From: CALFVT01 sp039989855
GTDB lineage: Bacteria; Pseudomonadota; Alphaproteobacteria; Caulobacterales; Maricaulaceae
Direction of reading: 5' to 3'
Length of the DNA stretch: 64,000 nucleotides
NCBI GenBank assembly: GCA_039989855.1
Contig: JBDXGZ010000008.1
Coordinates: 186,001-250,000 of the forward strand
The stretch's first letter is position 1. Each line of letters opens with the position of its first letter. The notes beneath the pieces were generated by a model. The model was not told the DNA's origin. It searched no databases and was given only the letters and a program-made list of their open reading frames with translations. Positions 17,517-25,701 of the stretch are shown here, in pieces. A program made the translations under genes and the position numbers.

Positions 17517-20195
17517 ATGAAAAATTTTCGAAAAAACACGCTAATTTCGTCTTCTTTTAAGGCGTTACTCTTGGCTGGATTATGTGGAAGCGTCGCACCG
17601 TCAGCTGCGGCACAAGTTGATGATGAGGTCATTGTAACAGGGTCGCTGATTAAGCGGGCCGCGCAAGCGGATAGATCATCACCTGTAACGACATTTGACG
17701 CAGCCGATATCGACTCAGTTGGCGCGAAAAGCATCGCCGATTTGACCCAGACATTGACGATTAACACTGGGGCAGAGAATAACCCTGATGCGTTTACCCA
17801 AAGTGGGACGACAGGGACGTCAAATATCAATCTTCGCGGGTTAGGCGTTCAATCAACCTTGGTCCTCCTCAATGGTCGCCGACAAGTACTGTCTGGCGCT
17901 GTAACAAATGGCGGGTTTAATTTTGTTGATACCTCCTCACTCGTGCCGCTGATTGCTGTTGATAATTTGGAAATTCTCAAAGACGGCGCGTCGGCGATTT
18001 ACGGGTCTGACGCCGTTGCAGGTGTGGCTAACTTTTCTACCCATGATGATTTTGACGGTCTGCGTCTCTCGGCTCAATATCAAACAGTTGCGGGTGAAGG
18101 GTCTTCGGACGAAATTTTACTCCAAGCCCTCGTGGGTAAGAATTTTGACCGTGGTAATATTTTAGGCGCTGTGAGCTATACTGACAGAACGCCCCTGACG
18201 ACGGCTGAACGTCGATTGTCGCGTCCGCAAGATGATACATCAGCGCTGGGTAATCCAGGTGCATTTGTACCCATCGGGAGTGTCTTAACGGGTGGCCCAT
18301 TGGATAGTTTACCGCTTATTGATCCTGGGTGCGAGGCCGCTGGCGGCATTGCCCAGGTCGGCGTGCCAGGCGCAGCAGTGGGCCTTCCACTGGATGTGGG
18401 GACGTGCGGCTTTGACTTTGGTGAGTTTTTTAATCTTGTTGCGGAAGAGGAGCGTTTAAACGCTTACGTTCAAGCTGACTTTGAGCTAACTGACACCATT
18501 TCATGGCGCGGTGAATTTTCTTACGCTGATAATGAAGCAGTTCGCGGTAATTCCCCGACATTCCCGTTTTTGCAAAATGGGTTCATTCCAGCCACTAACC
18601 CTAATTTCTTACCCGAACTGGCAGCCATTGGTTCCGTAGGTGCGGTCTTCTTAGGGCGTGCAAGCGGTAATGGCGGTGAGGTTTCACCCAATGAGACGAC
18701 ATCGGAAACATGGCGTTTCTCGACAGAGCTGGCGGGTGAGTTTGGATCAACAGGGGCCGATTGGCGCGTGTCTTATACACAAGCCGAAAACACGCATGAG
18801 GTTTTAACTGAAGATACACTTGTCAGCGAATTTTCCTGCGCTCTCGCGGGAGCCTGCGAAGCTATTGGCGGGCCAGCTGGATTTTTCAATCCATTTTCAA
18901 CCTCTTTTACAACGGCTCCAAATTCACCAGAAATTCTTGATTTCATCACGGGCGTTTTCGTTCGCGATACAACATCTGAGTTGCAGGTTATTGACGCGGT
19001 CGTAACGACGCCTATCGGTGAGAGCGACGCAGCCATAGCCTTTGGCGTTCAATATCGATCCGAGGATTTCTCAGGCGAATTTGACGAAAATGCTCAAGCT
19101 GATAATTTCGGCTTTTTGATCGGGGAACAAAATTATGAGGGCAACCAAGATGTCTTTGCTCTGTTCTCTGAAGTTGTTGTCCCTTTTTCAGATCAATTCG
19201 AATTGCAAGCTGCCCTCCGTTACGAAGATTATGGAAGCGGTGTGGGTGATACGCTCGACCCGAAAGTAGCTTTCTTGTTCCGTCCCGCAGATTACCTGTC
19301 TCTTCGTGGGTCATTCTCAACATCATTCCGCGCGCCGTCAGTATCGCAACAATTTAGTCAACAAACCATTCTTGGCCAGATAGCAGACCCTTTAACGGGC
19401 GGCAGTGTTTTCGCCGCAGCTCGAACTTTTGGACCTGAATCAGAAGGCGGGATTGCGTCGGGGGCCGAAGCGCTCTCACCGGAACAATCTGAAGCTTTTA
19501 ACTTTGGCGTTAGTTTTGAACCCGTTAAGAATTTAGAATTTGACGTGGATATCTATAGTTTTGATTTCTCTGATGTGATTACGGCTGAGAATGCGCAGGC
19601 GGTTGTCAATGCCGACCCAAGCAATGCGGCGCGCGTGGAGCGTAACATTGCGGGTGCAATTACGCAGGTTAATACGAACTTTGTCAATGCTGGATCTGTT
19701 GAAACAAGCGGTGTTGATTTCGGCGTGAAATATTCATGGGATACGGATTTCGGAACAATAGTTCCTTTTGTCCAAGGCACATGGGTGTTTAACTATGACC
19801 TTGAAGACCCGCAGGCAGGGAACGTTGATGGTCTAGGCAGCCGAAACTTCACCAATTTCGGAACGTCGGTTCCTCAACTTCGGTTTAATACAGGCTTTAA
19901 CTGGTCTAAAGATGCGCACCGTCTCGACGTGTTCGGACGCTTTATTGATAGCTATGAAGATGACCAAAACGCGAATGCGACGATCGACTCACATTTCACT
20001 GTGGACGCACGTTACGCTCTTAACCTTGGTGAAATTCTGCAAAATAATTTCGTCAGCGACACCGCGTTGACGGTTGGCGTGATTAATGCGTTTGATGAAG
20101 ATCCGCCGCAAGTTTTCACAAATGGAGGCTTTGATTCCAAAGTTCACGATCCGCGCGGACGCCTGCTTTATGTGGGTGTTGACGTTACGTTTTAG
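17517..20195 (+). CDS. TonB-dependent outer membrane receptor
   Basis: 892-residue TonB-dependent receptor, importing a ligand across the outer membrane with energy from TonB/ExbBD. The signal peptide ends near APSAAAQ. A TonB-box-like DEVIVTGS comes next, then the plug domain with NINLRGLGVQSTLVLLNGRR and DNLEILKDGASAIYGSDAVAGVAN, then a long beta-barrel ending RLLYVGVDVTF with the C-terminal aromatic residue needed for barrel assembly. AGGA lies before the ATG. The ligand cannot be told from sequence; no transporter or uptake gene is adjacent. The TonB operon at 42-48.7 kb is a plausible energiser. Confidence 0.93.
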   Translation: MKNFRKNTLISSSFKALLLAGLCGSVAPSAAAQVDDEVIVTGSLIKRAAQADRSSPVTTFDAADIDSVGAKSIADLTQTLTINTGAENNPDAFTQSGTTGTSNINLRGLGVQSTLVLLNGRRQVLSGAVTNGGFNFVDTSSLVPLIAVDNLEILKDGASAIYGSDAVAGVANFSTHDDFDGLRLSAQYQTVAGEGSSDEILLQALVGKNFDRGNILGAVSYTDRTPLTTAERRLSRPQDDTSALGNPGAFVPIGSVLTGGPLDSLPLIDPGCEAAGGIAQVGVPGAAVGLPLDVGTCGFDFGEFFNLVAEEERLNAYVQADFELTDTISWRGEFSYADNEAVRGNSPTFPFLQNGFIPATNPNFLPELAAIGSVGAVFLGRASGNGGEVSPNETTSETWRFSTELAGEFGSTGADWRVSYTQAENTHEVLTEDTLVSEFSCALAGACEAIGGPAGFFNPFSTSFTTAPNSPEILDFITGVFVRDTTSELQVIDAVVTTPIGESDAAIAFGVQYRSEDFSGEFDENAQADNFGFLIGEQNYEGNQDVFALFSEVVVPFSDQFELQAALRYEDYGSGVGDTLDPKVAFLFRPADYLSLRGSFSTSFRAPSVSQQFSQQTILGQIADPLTGGSVFAAARTFGPESEGGIASGAEALSPEQSEAFNFGVSFEPVKNLEFDVDIYSFDFSDVITAENAQAVVNADPSNAARVERNIAGAITQVNTNFVNAGSVETSGVDFGVKYSWDTDFGTIVPFVQGTWVFNYDLEDPQAGNVDGLGSRNFTNFGTSVPQLRFNTGFNWSKDAHRLDVFGRFIDSYEDDQNANATIDSHFTVDARYALNLGEILQNNFVSDTALTVGVINAFDEDPPQVFTNGGFDSKVHDPRGRLLYVGVDVTF

Positions 20196-20221
20196 GTAAA
20201 GTCTTTATTGGTAAATATAGA

Positions 20222-20248
20222 AACGCCCTTTATGAGGGCGTTTTTTTT
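20222..20248 (+). terminator. Rho-independent terminator after the TonB-dependent receptor
   Basis: AACGCCC pairs with GGGCGTT across a seven-base loop (TTTATGA), followed by a run of eight T residues. It lies between the receptor gene and the convergent secreted-protein gene. Confidence 0.88.
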
Positions 20249-20263
20249 GATCACTGATGTTTA

Positions 20264-20794
20264 TTACGAGGCAACGGAACAAAGGCCAGCGGCGTGAATA
20301 TCGAAGGCGTTTTTTTGCGTTACGATTTTAAATTCAGGCGTCAGGCTTGGATCATATTTAATATTCACGACAACCGCCTGCGTGAGGACGTCGCCCGACT
20401 TAGCTGCGGTCTTACGCACTGCTTCATAAATTTTGTAAGGTGATGTCGACGTAACGTGAGCACAGGACGTTGCAGCGCCCGGAATTTGCGAATTGCTGCC
20501 AATGATTTGATTGTTGATGTTGGCGTTTGTTTGCAAGGTGACATTGAACTGCCCCGTCACATCTTCGGTGACAATTGCAAAGGGCGCATTTGACGCGACG
20601 ACAAATCTTTGTAGGCCTGGCGTCTCTGTTTTTAGTTTCGCCGATGCGACTTTTTGCGGAACGGAAAAGCTAACGCGATCTACCATTTGTGCAGCGGCAG
20701 GAATCGATAATATATCGAAAGCAAGTGCAACGATGAACCACTTCTTATGCTTTTTAAACTTACGCTTCATAGCGGCTATAGGAGATTTAAACAT
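20264..20794 (-). CDS. Hypothetical secreted protein
   Basis: 176-residue protein with a basic N-terminus and a signal peptide ending near LSIPAAAQ. The mature part is beta-rich and hydrophilic with two Cys residues far apart that could form one disulfide. No family is recognised. An internal ATG at 20770 (MKRKFKKHKKW) is an alternative start and gives a more standard signal peptide, but AGG at good spacing lies before 20794. It is convergent with the receptor and divergent from queC. Periplasmic or secreted location is inferred. Confidence 0.65.
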   Translation of the reverse strand: MFKSPIAAMKRKFKKHKKWFIVALAFDILSIPAAAQMVDRVSFSVPQKVASAKLKTETPGLQRFVVASNAPFAIVTEDVTGQFNVTLQTNANINNQIIGSNSQIPGAATSCAHVTSTSPYKIYEAVRKTAAKSGDVLTQAVVVNIKYDPSLTPEFKIVTQKNAFDIHAAGLCSVAS

Positions 20795-20923
20795 AATGAT
20801 GGCCTAACCTGATTCTTGCTACACAGAGCAAGAGTCGCGCCAAACTCTCATTTTAGGCGAAAAAGAGTGAGATTTACTTTAAATCGACTGGCGAGCGGCG
20901 ATTTAGCGCGTTAAGAGGGCGGC

Positions 20924-21652
20924 ATGTTAGCTCAGAAACGCAAAGCTTTGGTTTTATTTTCCGGTGGTCAAGATTCTGGGACCTGCTTGCCGTGGGCCCT
21001 GTCTCATTTTGATTATGTCGAAACCATTGGCTTTCACTATGAGCAGCGCCACGATGTTGAAATGACAACGCGGCTGAATCTACGACGTGAAATTATACAG
21101 GCCTTCCCAGACTGGGAGGAGAAGCTTGGGCCTGACCATATTATTGACCTTGGCGCTTTGGGGCGCATGAGCGAGACGGCCCTGACGCGGGACGAGGAAA
21201 TTAAAATGAATGCAGACGGTTTGCCGTCGACATTTGTTCCGGGGCGCAATTTGATATTTTTAAATTTCGCCGCCGCGCTCGGCTATCGCCGTGGGATTAG
21301 TACGCTTGTTGGCGGCATGTGCGAAGCTGATTTCAGTGGTTACCCTGATTGCCGTAAAGAAACGTTAGATGCGACGCTCAACTCTATTTCTTTAGGGATG
21401 GGGCGAGACTTCACTTTGGAAACGCCGTTGATGTTTGTTGACAAGGCGGGCGCGTGGAAGGTGGCTTATGAGCTTGGTGGAGAGGCTTTGATCGAGATCA
21501 TCTTAGAACAATCTCATACGTGTTACCTCGGAGAACGTGGGCCGCGTCATGCTTGGGGTTATGGCTGCGGCACATGTCCAGCCTGTGAGCTGCGTGCTAA
21601 AGGGTGGGCTGACTATTCAAACAGCCAACAAGAGGCCAAAGCACGTGTATAG
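20924..21652 (+). CDS. queC: 7-cyano-7-deazaguanine synthase
   Basis: ATP-dependent enzyme converting 7-carboxy-7-deazaguanine to preQ0, precursor of queuosine in tRNA. 242 residues with the PP-loop LFSGGQDSGTC near the N-terminus and a C-terminal zinc-binding cluster of Cys residues (HTCYLGERG ... YGCGTCPACELRAKGW). AGAGGG lies just before the ATG. Its end overlaps queE by eight bases, so the two pathway enzymes are made together. Confidence 0.95.
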   Translation: MLAQKRKALVLFSGGQDSGTCLPWALSHFDYVETIGFHYEQRHDVEMTTRLNLRREIIQAFPDWEEKLGPDHIIDLGALGRMSETALTRDEEIKMNADGLPSTFVPGRNLIFLNFAAALGYRRGISTLVGGMCEADFSGYPDCRKETLDATLNSISLGMGRDFTLETPLMFVDKAGAWKVAYELGGEALIEIILEQSHTCYLGERGPRHAWGYGCGTCPACELRAKGWADYSNSQQEAKARV

Positions 21653-22316
21653 CGTCAAAGAGATGTTTCTGACCCTGCAAGGAGAAGGCGGACAGGCGGG
21701 GCTTCCCGCTATCTTTGTTCGCTTTTCTGGCTGTAATCTTTGGTCAGGACTGGAGCGTGACCGTGCCAATGCTGTATGTAAATTTTGCGATACGGACTTT
21801 ATTGGAACCGACGGTTCTGGCGGGGGTAAATTTAAAACGGCGCAATCCCTCGCAAAAGAAATTAAATCTCACTGGCCGAAAAGTAACCCGCAGAATGCAG
21901 ACGAGAATATTTGGGCCGTCATGACGGGCGGGGAACCGCTGCTGCAATTAGATACAGAGCTGATAGAGGCTTGTCATGCGGAGGGCATAAAAATCGCGGT
22001 TGAAAGTAACGGAACGGTCACGGCGCCCGACGGGATTGATTGGCTCTGCGTGAGTCCGAAGGCGGATGCGCAAATCATCCAAACCTCAGGCCATGAGCTG
22101 AAACTTGTATTCCCACAGGCAGAGAATAAGCCGCAAGACTTTGAGCATATGGATTTTGATATATTCTCGTTACAACCGCGCGATGATCGTTTCTTAAAGG
22201 GGGATGAGGGCGCATTTTCTGGCTCTCCACACCGTGAGGTGGTGATTGCTTATTGCTTGGCACACCCGAAGTGGCGACTGAGCCTACAAACCCATAAATG
22301 GATGGATATTCCTTAA
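21645..22316 (+). CDS. queE: 7-carboxy-7-deazaguanine synthase
   Basis: Radical SAM enzyme that ring-contracts 6-carboxytetrahydropterin to 7-carboxy-7-deazaguanine, the step before QueC. About 223 residues. The N-terminus VYSVKEMFLTLQGEG is the conserved family start, so the GTG at 21645 is chosen (AGAGG nine bases upstream) over longer in-frame ATGs inside queC. The iron-sulfur motif is CX14CX2C (Cys of FSGCNLW, then VCKFCDTDF), the extended variant known in some QueE rather than the classical CX3CX2C. MTGGEPLLQ follows as the SAM-binding GGE motif. Confidence 0.92.
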   Translation: MYSVKEMFLTLQGEGGQAGLPAIFVRFSGCNLWSGLERDRANAVCKFCDTDFIGTDGSGGGKFKTAQSLAKEIKSHWPKSNPQNADENIWAVMTGGEPLLQLDTELIEACHAEGIKIAVESNGTVTAPDGIDWLCVSPKADAQIIQTSGHELKLVFPQAENKPQDFEHMDFDIFSLQPRDDRFLKGDEGAFSGSPHREVVIAYCLAHPKWRLSLQTHKWMDIP

Positions 22317-22326
22317 TCGGAATATC
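22305..22326 (+). terminator. Stem-loop spanning the queE stop
   Basis: GATATTCC (22305-22312) and GGAATATC (22319-22326) form a perfect eight-base stem over a six-base loop that contains the TAA stop. No T run follows, so it may be a 3' stability element or a weak terminator. Confidence 0.4.
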
Positions 22327-22338
22327 GCATGAAAGTCA

Positions 22339-22986
22339 TTAAGCGCCTGTTGTACTATGAGAGGCAATATCTTTGGCTACGCGCTTCGAAAAACGCTGCA
22401 AAGCTCGTCTTGTATCCGACCATGTTCCAGCCGATCGCGTAAACTCATCAAGAAAGGAATCGTAATAAGCATAGGAGACAGTTCCAAGGGAATTTCCATT
22501 GGCGTCAAAAAATTCGCCCGATACATCTGCTCCGCCCAAGGCGAAACTTTGAAATGAAAGGCCTATGTCATGACTGAGCTGTTCGAGAGTTGGTCGGTTA
22601 TTACGAACATCAACAAGGGTAAGTTTCAACACGCTTGTCGCGTCATCTGTGACGTTGATGCCCTTCTTCGTAAGAGCGGTTTCCGTCCATTTTTCAAGTT
22701 TTTCTGTAAGCGCGTCTAAGTCACGTTGCCCGTAAAACCCATTGCAAGCAAAGCCGCTATTGGTGCGGCGTGATTGTGAACAAGTTGTGCGCCCTTTGGG
22801 TAGCCCCTCGGCACGAGATTGCAAATCATCACTGAGTTCAACATCTATTTTTAGGGATGTGACGCTAATGTCTGATAGTGAGGTTTTATACCCTTGTGAA
22901 CTTTGTGCGCTTGCCGTGTTAAATAGCATAAATGCTGACGCACTTAAAATAAATGGGGTGACAAGTTTACGCATACGGGTCTCCAA
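22339..22986 (-). CDS. Hypothetical secreted protein
   Basis: 215-residue protein with a signal peptide ending at NTASAQS. The mature protein has a Cys pair region (TTCSQSRR ... FACNGFYG), a helical stretch, then VLKLTLVDVRNNRPT and a FFDANGNSLGTVSYAYYDS strand pair. That layout recalls periplasmic DUF3313-like proteins, but I cannot assign it. The in-frame ATG at 22974 (MRKLV) is a reasonable alternative start. It ends 22 bases from convergent queE and is the only gene in its transcript as far as can be seen. Confidence 0.62.
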   Translation of the reverse strand: METRMRKLVTPFILSASAFMLFNTASAQSSQGYKTSLSDISVTSLKIDVELSDDLQSRAEGLPKGRTTCSQSRRTNSGFACNGFYGQRDLDALTEKLEKWTETALTKKGINVTDDATSVLKLTLVDVRNNRPTLEQLSHDIGLSFQSFALGGADVSGEFFDANGNSLGTVSYAYYDSFLDEFTRSAGTWSDTRRALQRFSKRVAKDIASHSTTGA

Positions 22987-23085
22987 CTAAATAGTTAACA
23001 ACCCTTCCATATCATAAATTTTCATTTTGAACAATTTACGTTTTTGTGATTGTAAGTCTCAATATTTAATTGAACCTTTTTCTCG

Positions 23086-23553
23086 TTAAGCCGCCACATT
23101 TACAAAAATGTCGAGAATGTTCTTTGCGCCGCGAAGCTTCATAAGTTCAGTGTTTAATTGTACGGCTTGAATATCACGTGTGATCGATACGACATTACCT
23201 GAAATATCGACGGCTTTCGTCGTGATGCTTAAGACCTTATTGGTTGTATCAAGAACACCGTTGGCAATATGAACAGGTGTGGACCCTATATAATAAACGG
23301 CTTTACCAGCTCCCATAACGGTTTTACCAGCAATTTTCCCAGTACCAATGACAGTCTTTCCTGCAATTTTCCCCGTGCCAACAACAGTATTTCCAGCAAA
23401 TTTGGTTGTGCCGTAAGCGGCCTTACCCGTGAGTTCAGCTGTTTTTGACGTAAGCTTTACAGGCGCTGTAATAATAGCTCCTGTTGTTTTTGCGATAGCG
23501 CATCCGCCCAGATTTAGTGCGAGAATGCCAACTATTAGACATAGTTTTTTCAT
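23086..23553 (-). CDS. Lipoprotein with tandem GTGKIAGKTV-type repeats
   Basis: 155-residue predicted lipoprotein: signal MKKLCLIVGILALNLGGC with lipobox LGGC. Residues about 60-95 contain three imperfect 11-residue repeats (KFAGNTVVGTG, KIAGKTVIGTG, KIAGKTVMGAG), mirrored in 33-base DNA repeats. The rest continues as a Thr/Val/Lys-rich amphipathic pattern with little aromatic content, which may form a long amphipathic helix or beta structure. No family is recognised. It stands alone upstream of the Bat-like operon end. Confidence 0.68.
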   Translation of the reverse strand: MKKLCLIVGILALNLGGCAIAKTTGAIITAPVKLTSKTAELTGKAAYGTTKFAGNTVVGTGKIAGKTVIGTGKIAGKTVMGAGKAVYYIGSTPVHIANGVLDTTNKVLSITTKAVDISGNVVSITRDIQAVQLNTELMKLRGAKNILDIFVNVAA

Positions 23554-23608
23554 TGATTAACTCCATTCAGAGCGGACTATAGCAAAAGAGGTCTAAAAAA
23601 ACCTTAAG

Positions 23609-25699
23609 CTACTGTCCTTCTCTATACCATGCGCCTGCCATACAGAGGATGAACAGGATGAAATATATCAATGTGGGGAGGAAGGGCGTGCGGCGGCTCT
23701 CACGAATTTCATATTGCTGTCTTTGCGTGAGGTAAAACCCATCCTCTTTAGAGGCGTTACGGCGTTCAGATTGCTGAGAAAGTTGCGGAACTGTATCCGT
23801 TGGGGTAATCGCATAAATATTGCCGTTTGCGGAATTGGTTAAAGGAAGAAGCTTATTTGCATCTGGTAATAGATTTGAAACTTCAACTGGGTTTAACCGT
23901 CCGACGGCCGCGATGGTTGAAATGTCGCCATCATCCAACCGATAAGCCCCTTGGCCTTTGGATTTAATAATGGCTTGAAAATAACCATCACTGACTTTTT
24001 CAAGTTGTACAGTTTCTATGGTTCCGTCGGGTGCAGTGACTTTTACAGGCTTAACACTATTACCGATTGAAAAGCGTTCGATTTTTAAGTTTTGATTGCT
24101 GGCTTGAACATCAAGGCGCTCTGCTTCCAGATCGGGTTCTCCCATCAACCAATGCGCAAGGCGCCGGAAAAGCTCATTATAGGGCCCGCCGCCTTCATGT
24201 CCTTTCGTCCATAACCACGCTTGGTCGGTCATCAAGGTCGCGACGCGGCCATCTTTTACGCGGTCAATAATCAAGAGCGGCTCACCTGCGGGGCCAGACA
24301 TCAACGTATCTCCGTCAATAACGTCGCTTTCTATAATGCGGTACCACGGCCCCCAACTCGCTTGGCTGCCGGCTAATCCAGAAGTGATCGGATGACGTTT
24401 TCCCGCGTCTGTCAGTTCAGGTACAAAGCGGCCATCAATGAGTTCATCGGTTGGCTTAATTGGCAATACTGCGGACAAGGGAGAGCGGTAGAGGCTTTCA
24501 TTAGTTGTAAAGGCTTCCCCTGTTGCGACGAGTAAAGCACCGCCGTCTTCAAGGTAATTGGCGACGCTTCGTAAATGTATATCAGGCAGGAGAGACGCAC
24601 TTCGGCCCCCTCGGTTGGGACCACGACGTCGCCGAAATTTATCAAAAATAACCAAATCAAATTCATGGATTTTTTCTAAGAATAGTTGATCTCGTGGAAA
24701 GCTAATAAGAGATAGTTCATCTTGTGAGCGCACGTTCGTATATTTCACGCCCGGATTGGTCAAAATCGTAAATTGAACAAGATCGACTCCAGGGTCACTT
24801 TTGAGCAGGTTTCTCCACGCTCGCCCGCCGCGGTGGGGCTCGCCTGTTACAAGCAAGACACGCAACCTGTCTCGGATGCCTGAAATTTCAGAGACAAAAC
24901 TATTATTTGATAAGCTAAGTTCGTTAGGAGCGGCTTCGACGGTAAGCTCAACCGTGTTACGCCCTCGGCGCTCAATAATCAACGGCAGTTCAACCTCTTC
25001 GCCAATGGTGACAGGGAAACGGCCTTTAAGTTCGCCATTTAAGCGGATACGAATTAGCGCCGTCTCACCCTCATGCCCTGGATCTTCAACGATCATTGAA
25101 AAATCGGTTTCCTCATCAACAAGGCCAAATTTTGCAGCCCGAATGGCACGAATGCGGCGGTCTCTGGCCGTTGGGTCGCCAATAATTAGAGCGTGAAAGG
25201 GCACATTGTCAGGAAGGATGTCCGAGACAGTCTCTGGCAGATCATGGACCTGACCGTCTGTTAGAGCAATCACACCTGCGAGGCGGTCTCTCGGAATATT
25301 GCTAAGTTCGTCAATTAAAGTCGCCACAAGACGCGTACCGCTAATATCTGGCTTAATAGAGGCGGAGATGATTTCGATATTCGTAAGCTGCGAGAGGTTA
25401 CTCATCAAGGAGTTCTGTGCAGATTTTAATTGCTCTGGCCGTGTTCCAACCTGCATAGATTGGGACTGGTCAATTAAAACCAAGACGATATCGTTGAGGG
25501 GTTCACGGTCTTCAATAATTGTTTGCGGATTTAACAGTGCCGCGCATAAGCTTAGAACGGCAAGACTCCGCAACATGAAGCTCCGGAGTTTCTGATACCC
25601 CCCGTAAGCCGCCAAAATAATCGCAAGGGCAGCAAAGCCGATAATGAAGCCAATCGGCAGAAAGGGATCAAAACTGATATTGGGAAGATTACCGAACAT
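23609..25699 (-). CDS. Membrane protein with von Willebrand A-like and glutamine-amidotransferase-like domains
   Basis: 696-residue inner membrane protein, last gene of the Bat-like operon. Two transmembrane segments near the N-terminus are followed by a vWA-like domain with the MIDAS start LIDQSQSM (DxSxS) and later ALTDGQVHD. A middle domain around FDLVIFDKFRRRR and YLEDGGALLVATGEAF resembles the class I glutamine-amidotransferase-like fold common in this family. The C-terminus has one more membrane helix and RREGQ-like end. It lies two bases after the DUF4159 gene. Precise function unknown. Confidence 0.8.
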   Translation of the reverse strand: MFGNLPNISFDPFLPIGFIIGFAALAIILAAYGGYQKLRSFMLRSLAVLSLCAALLNPQTIIEDREPLNDIVLVLIDQSQSMQVGTRPEQLKSAQNSLMSNLSQLTNIEIISASIKPDISGTRLVATLIDELSNIPRDRLAGVIALTDGQVHDLPETVSDILPDNVPFHALIIGDPTARDRRIRAIRAAKFGLVDEETDFSMIVEDPGHEGETALIRIRLNGELKGRFPVTIGEEVELPLIIERRGRNTVELTVEAAPNELSLSNNSFVSEISGIRDRLRVLLVTGEPHRGGRAWRNLLKSDPGVDLVQFTILTNPGVKYTNVRSQDELSLISFPRDQLFLEKIHEFDLVIFDKFRRRRGPNRGGRSASLLPDIHLRSVANYLEDGGALLVATGEAFTTNESLYRSPLSAVLPIKPTDELIDGRFVPELTDAGKRHPITSGLAGSQASWGPWYRIIESDVIDGDTLMSGPAGEPLLIIDRVKDGRVATLMTDQAWLWTKGHEGGGPYNELFRRLAHWLMGEPDLEAERLDVQASNQNLKIERFSIGNSVKPVKVTAPDGTIETVQLEKVSDGYFQAIIKSKGQGAYRLDDGDISTIAAVGRLNPVEVSNLLPDANKLLPLTNSANGNIYAITPTDTVPQLSQQSERRNASKEDGFYLTQRQQYEIRESRRTPFLPTLIYFILFILCMAGAWYREGQ

Positions 25700-25701
25700 G
25701 C

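Noticed and set aside
23290..23410. Regular 33-base repeats that could suggest a CRISPR array
   Set aside because: Repeats are contiguous without spacers, in frame, and encode part of a lipoprotein.
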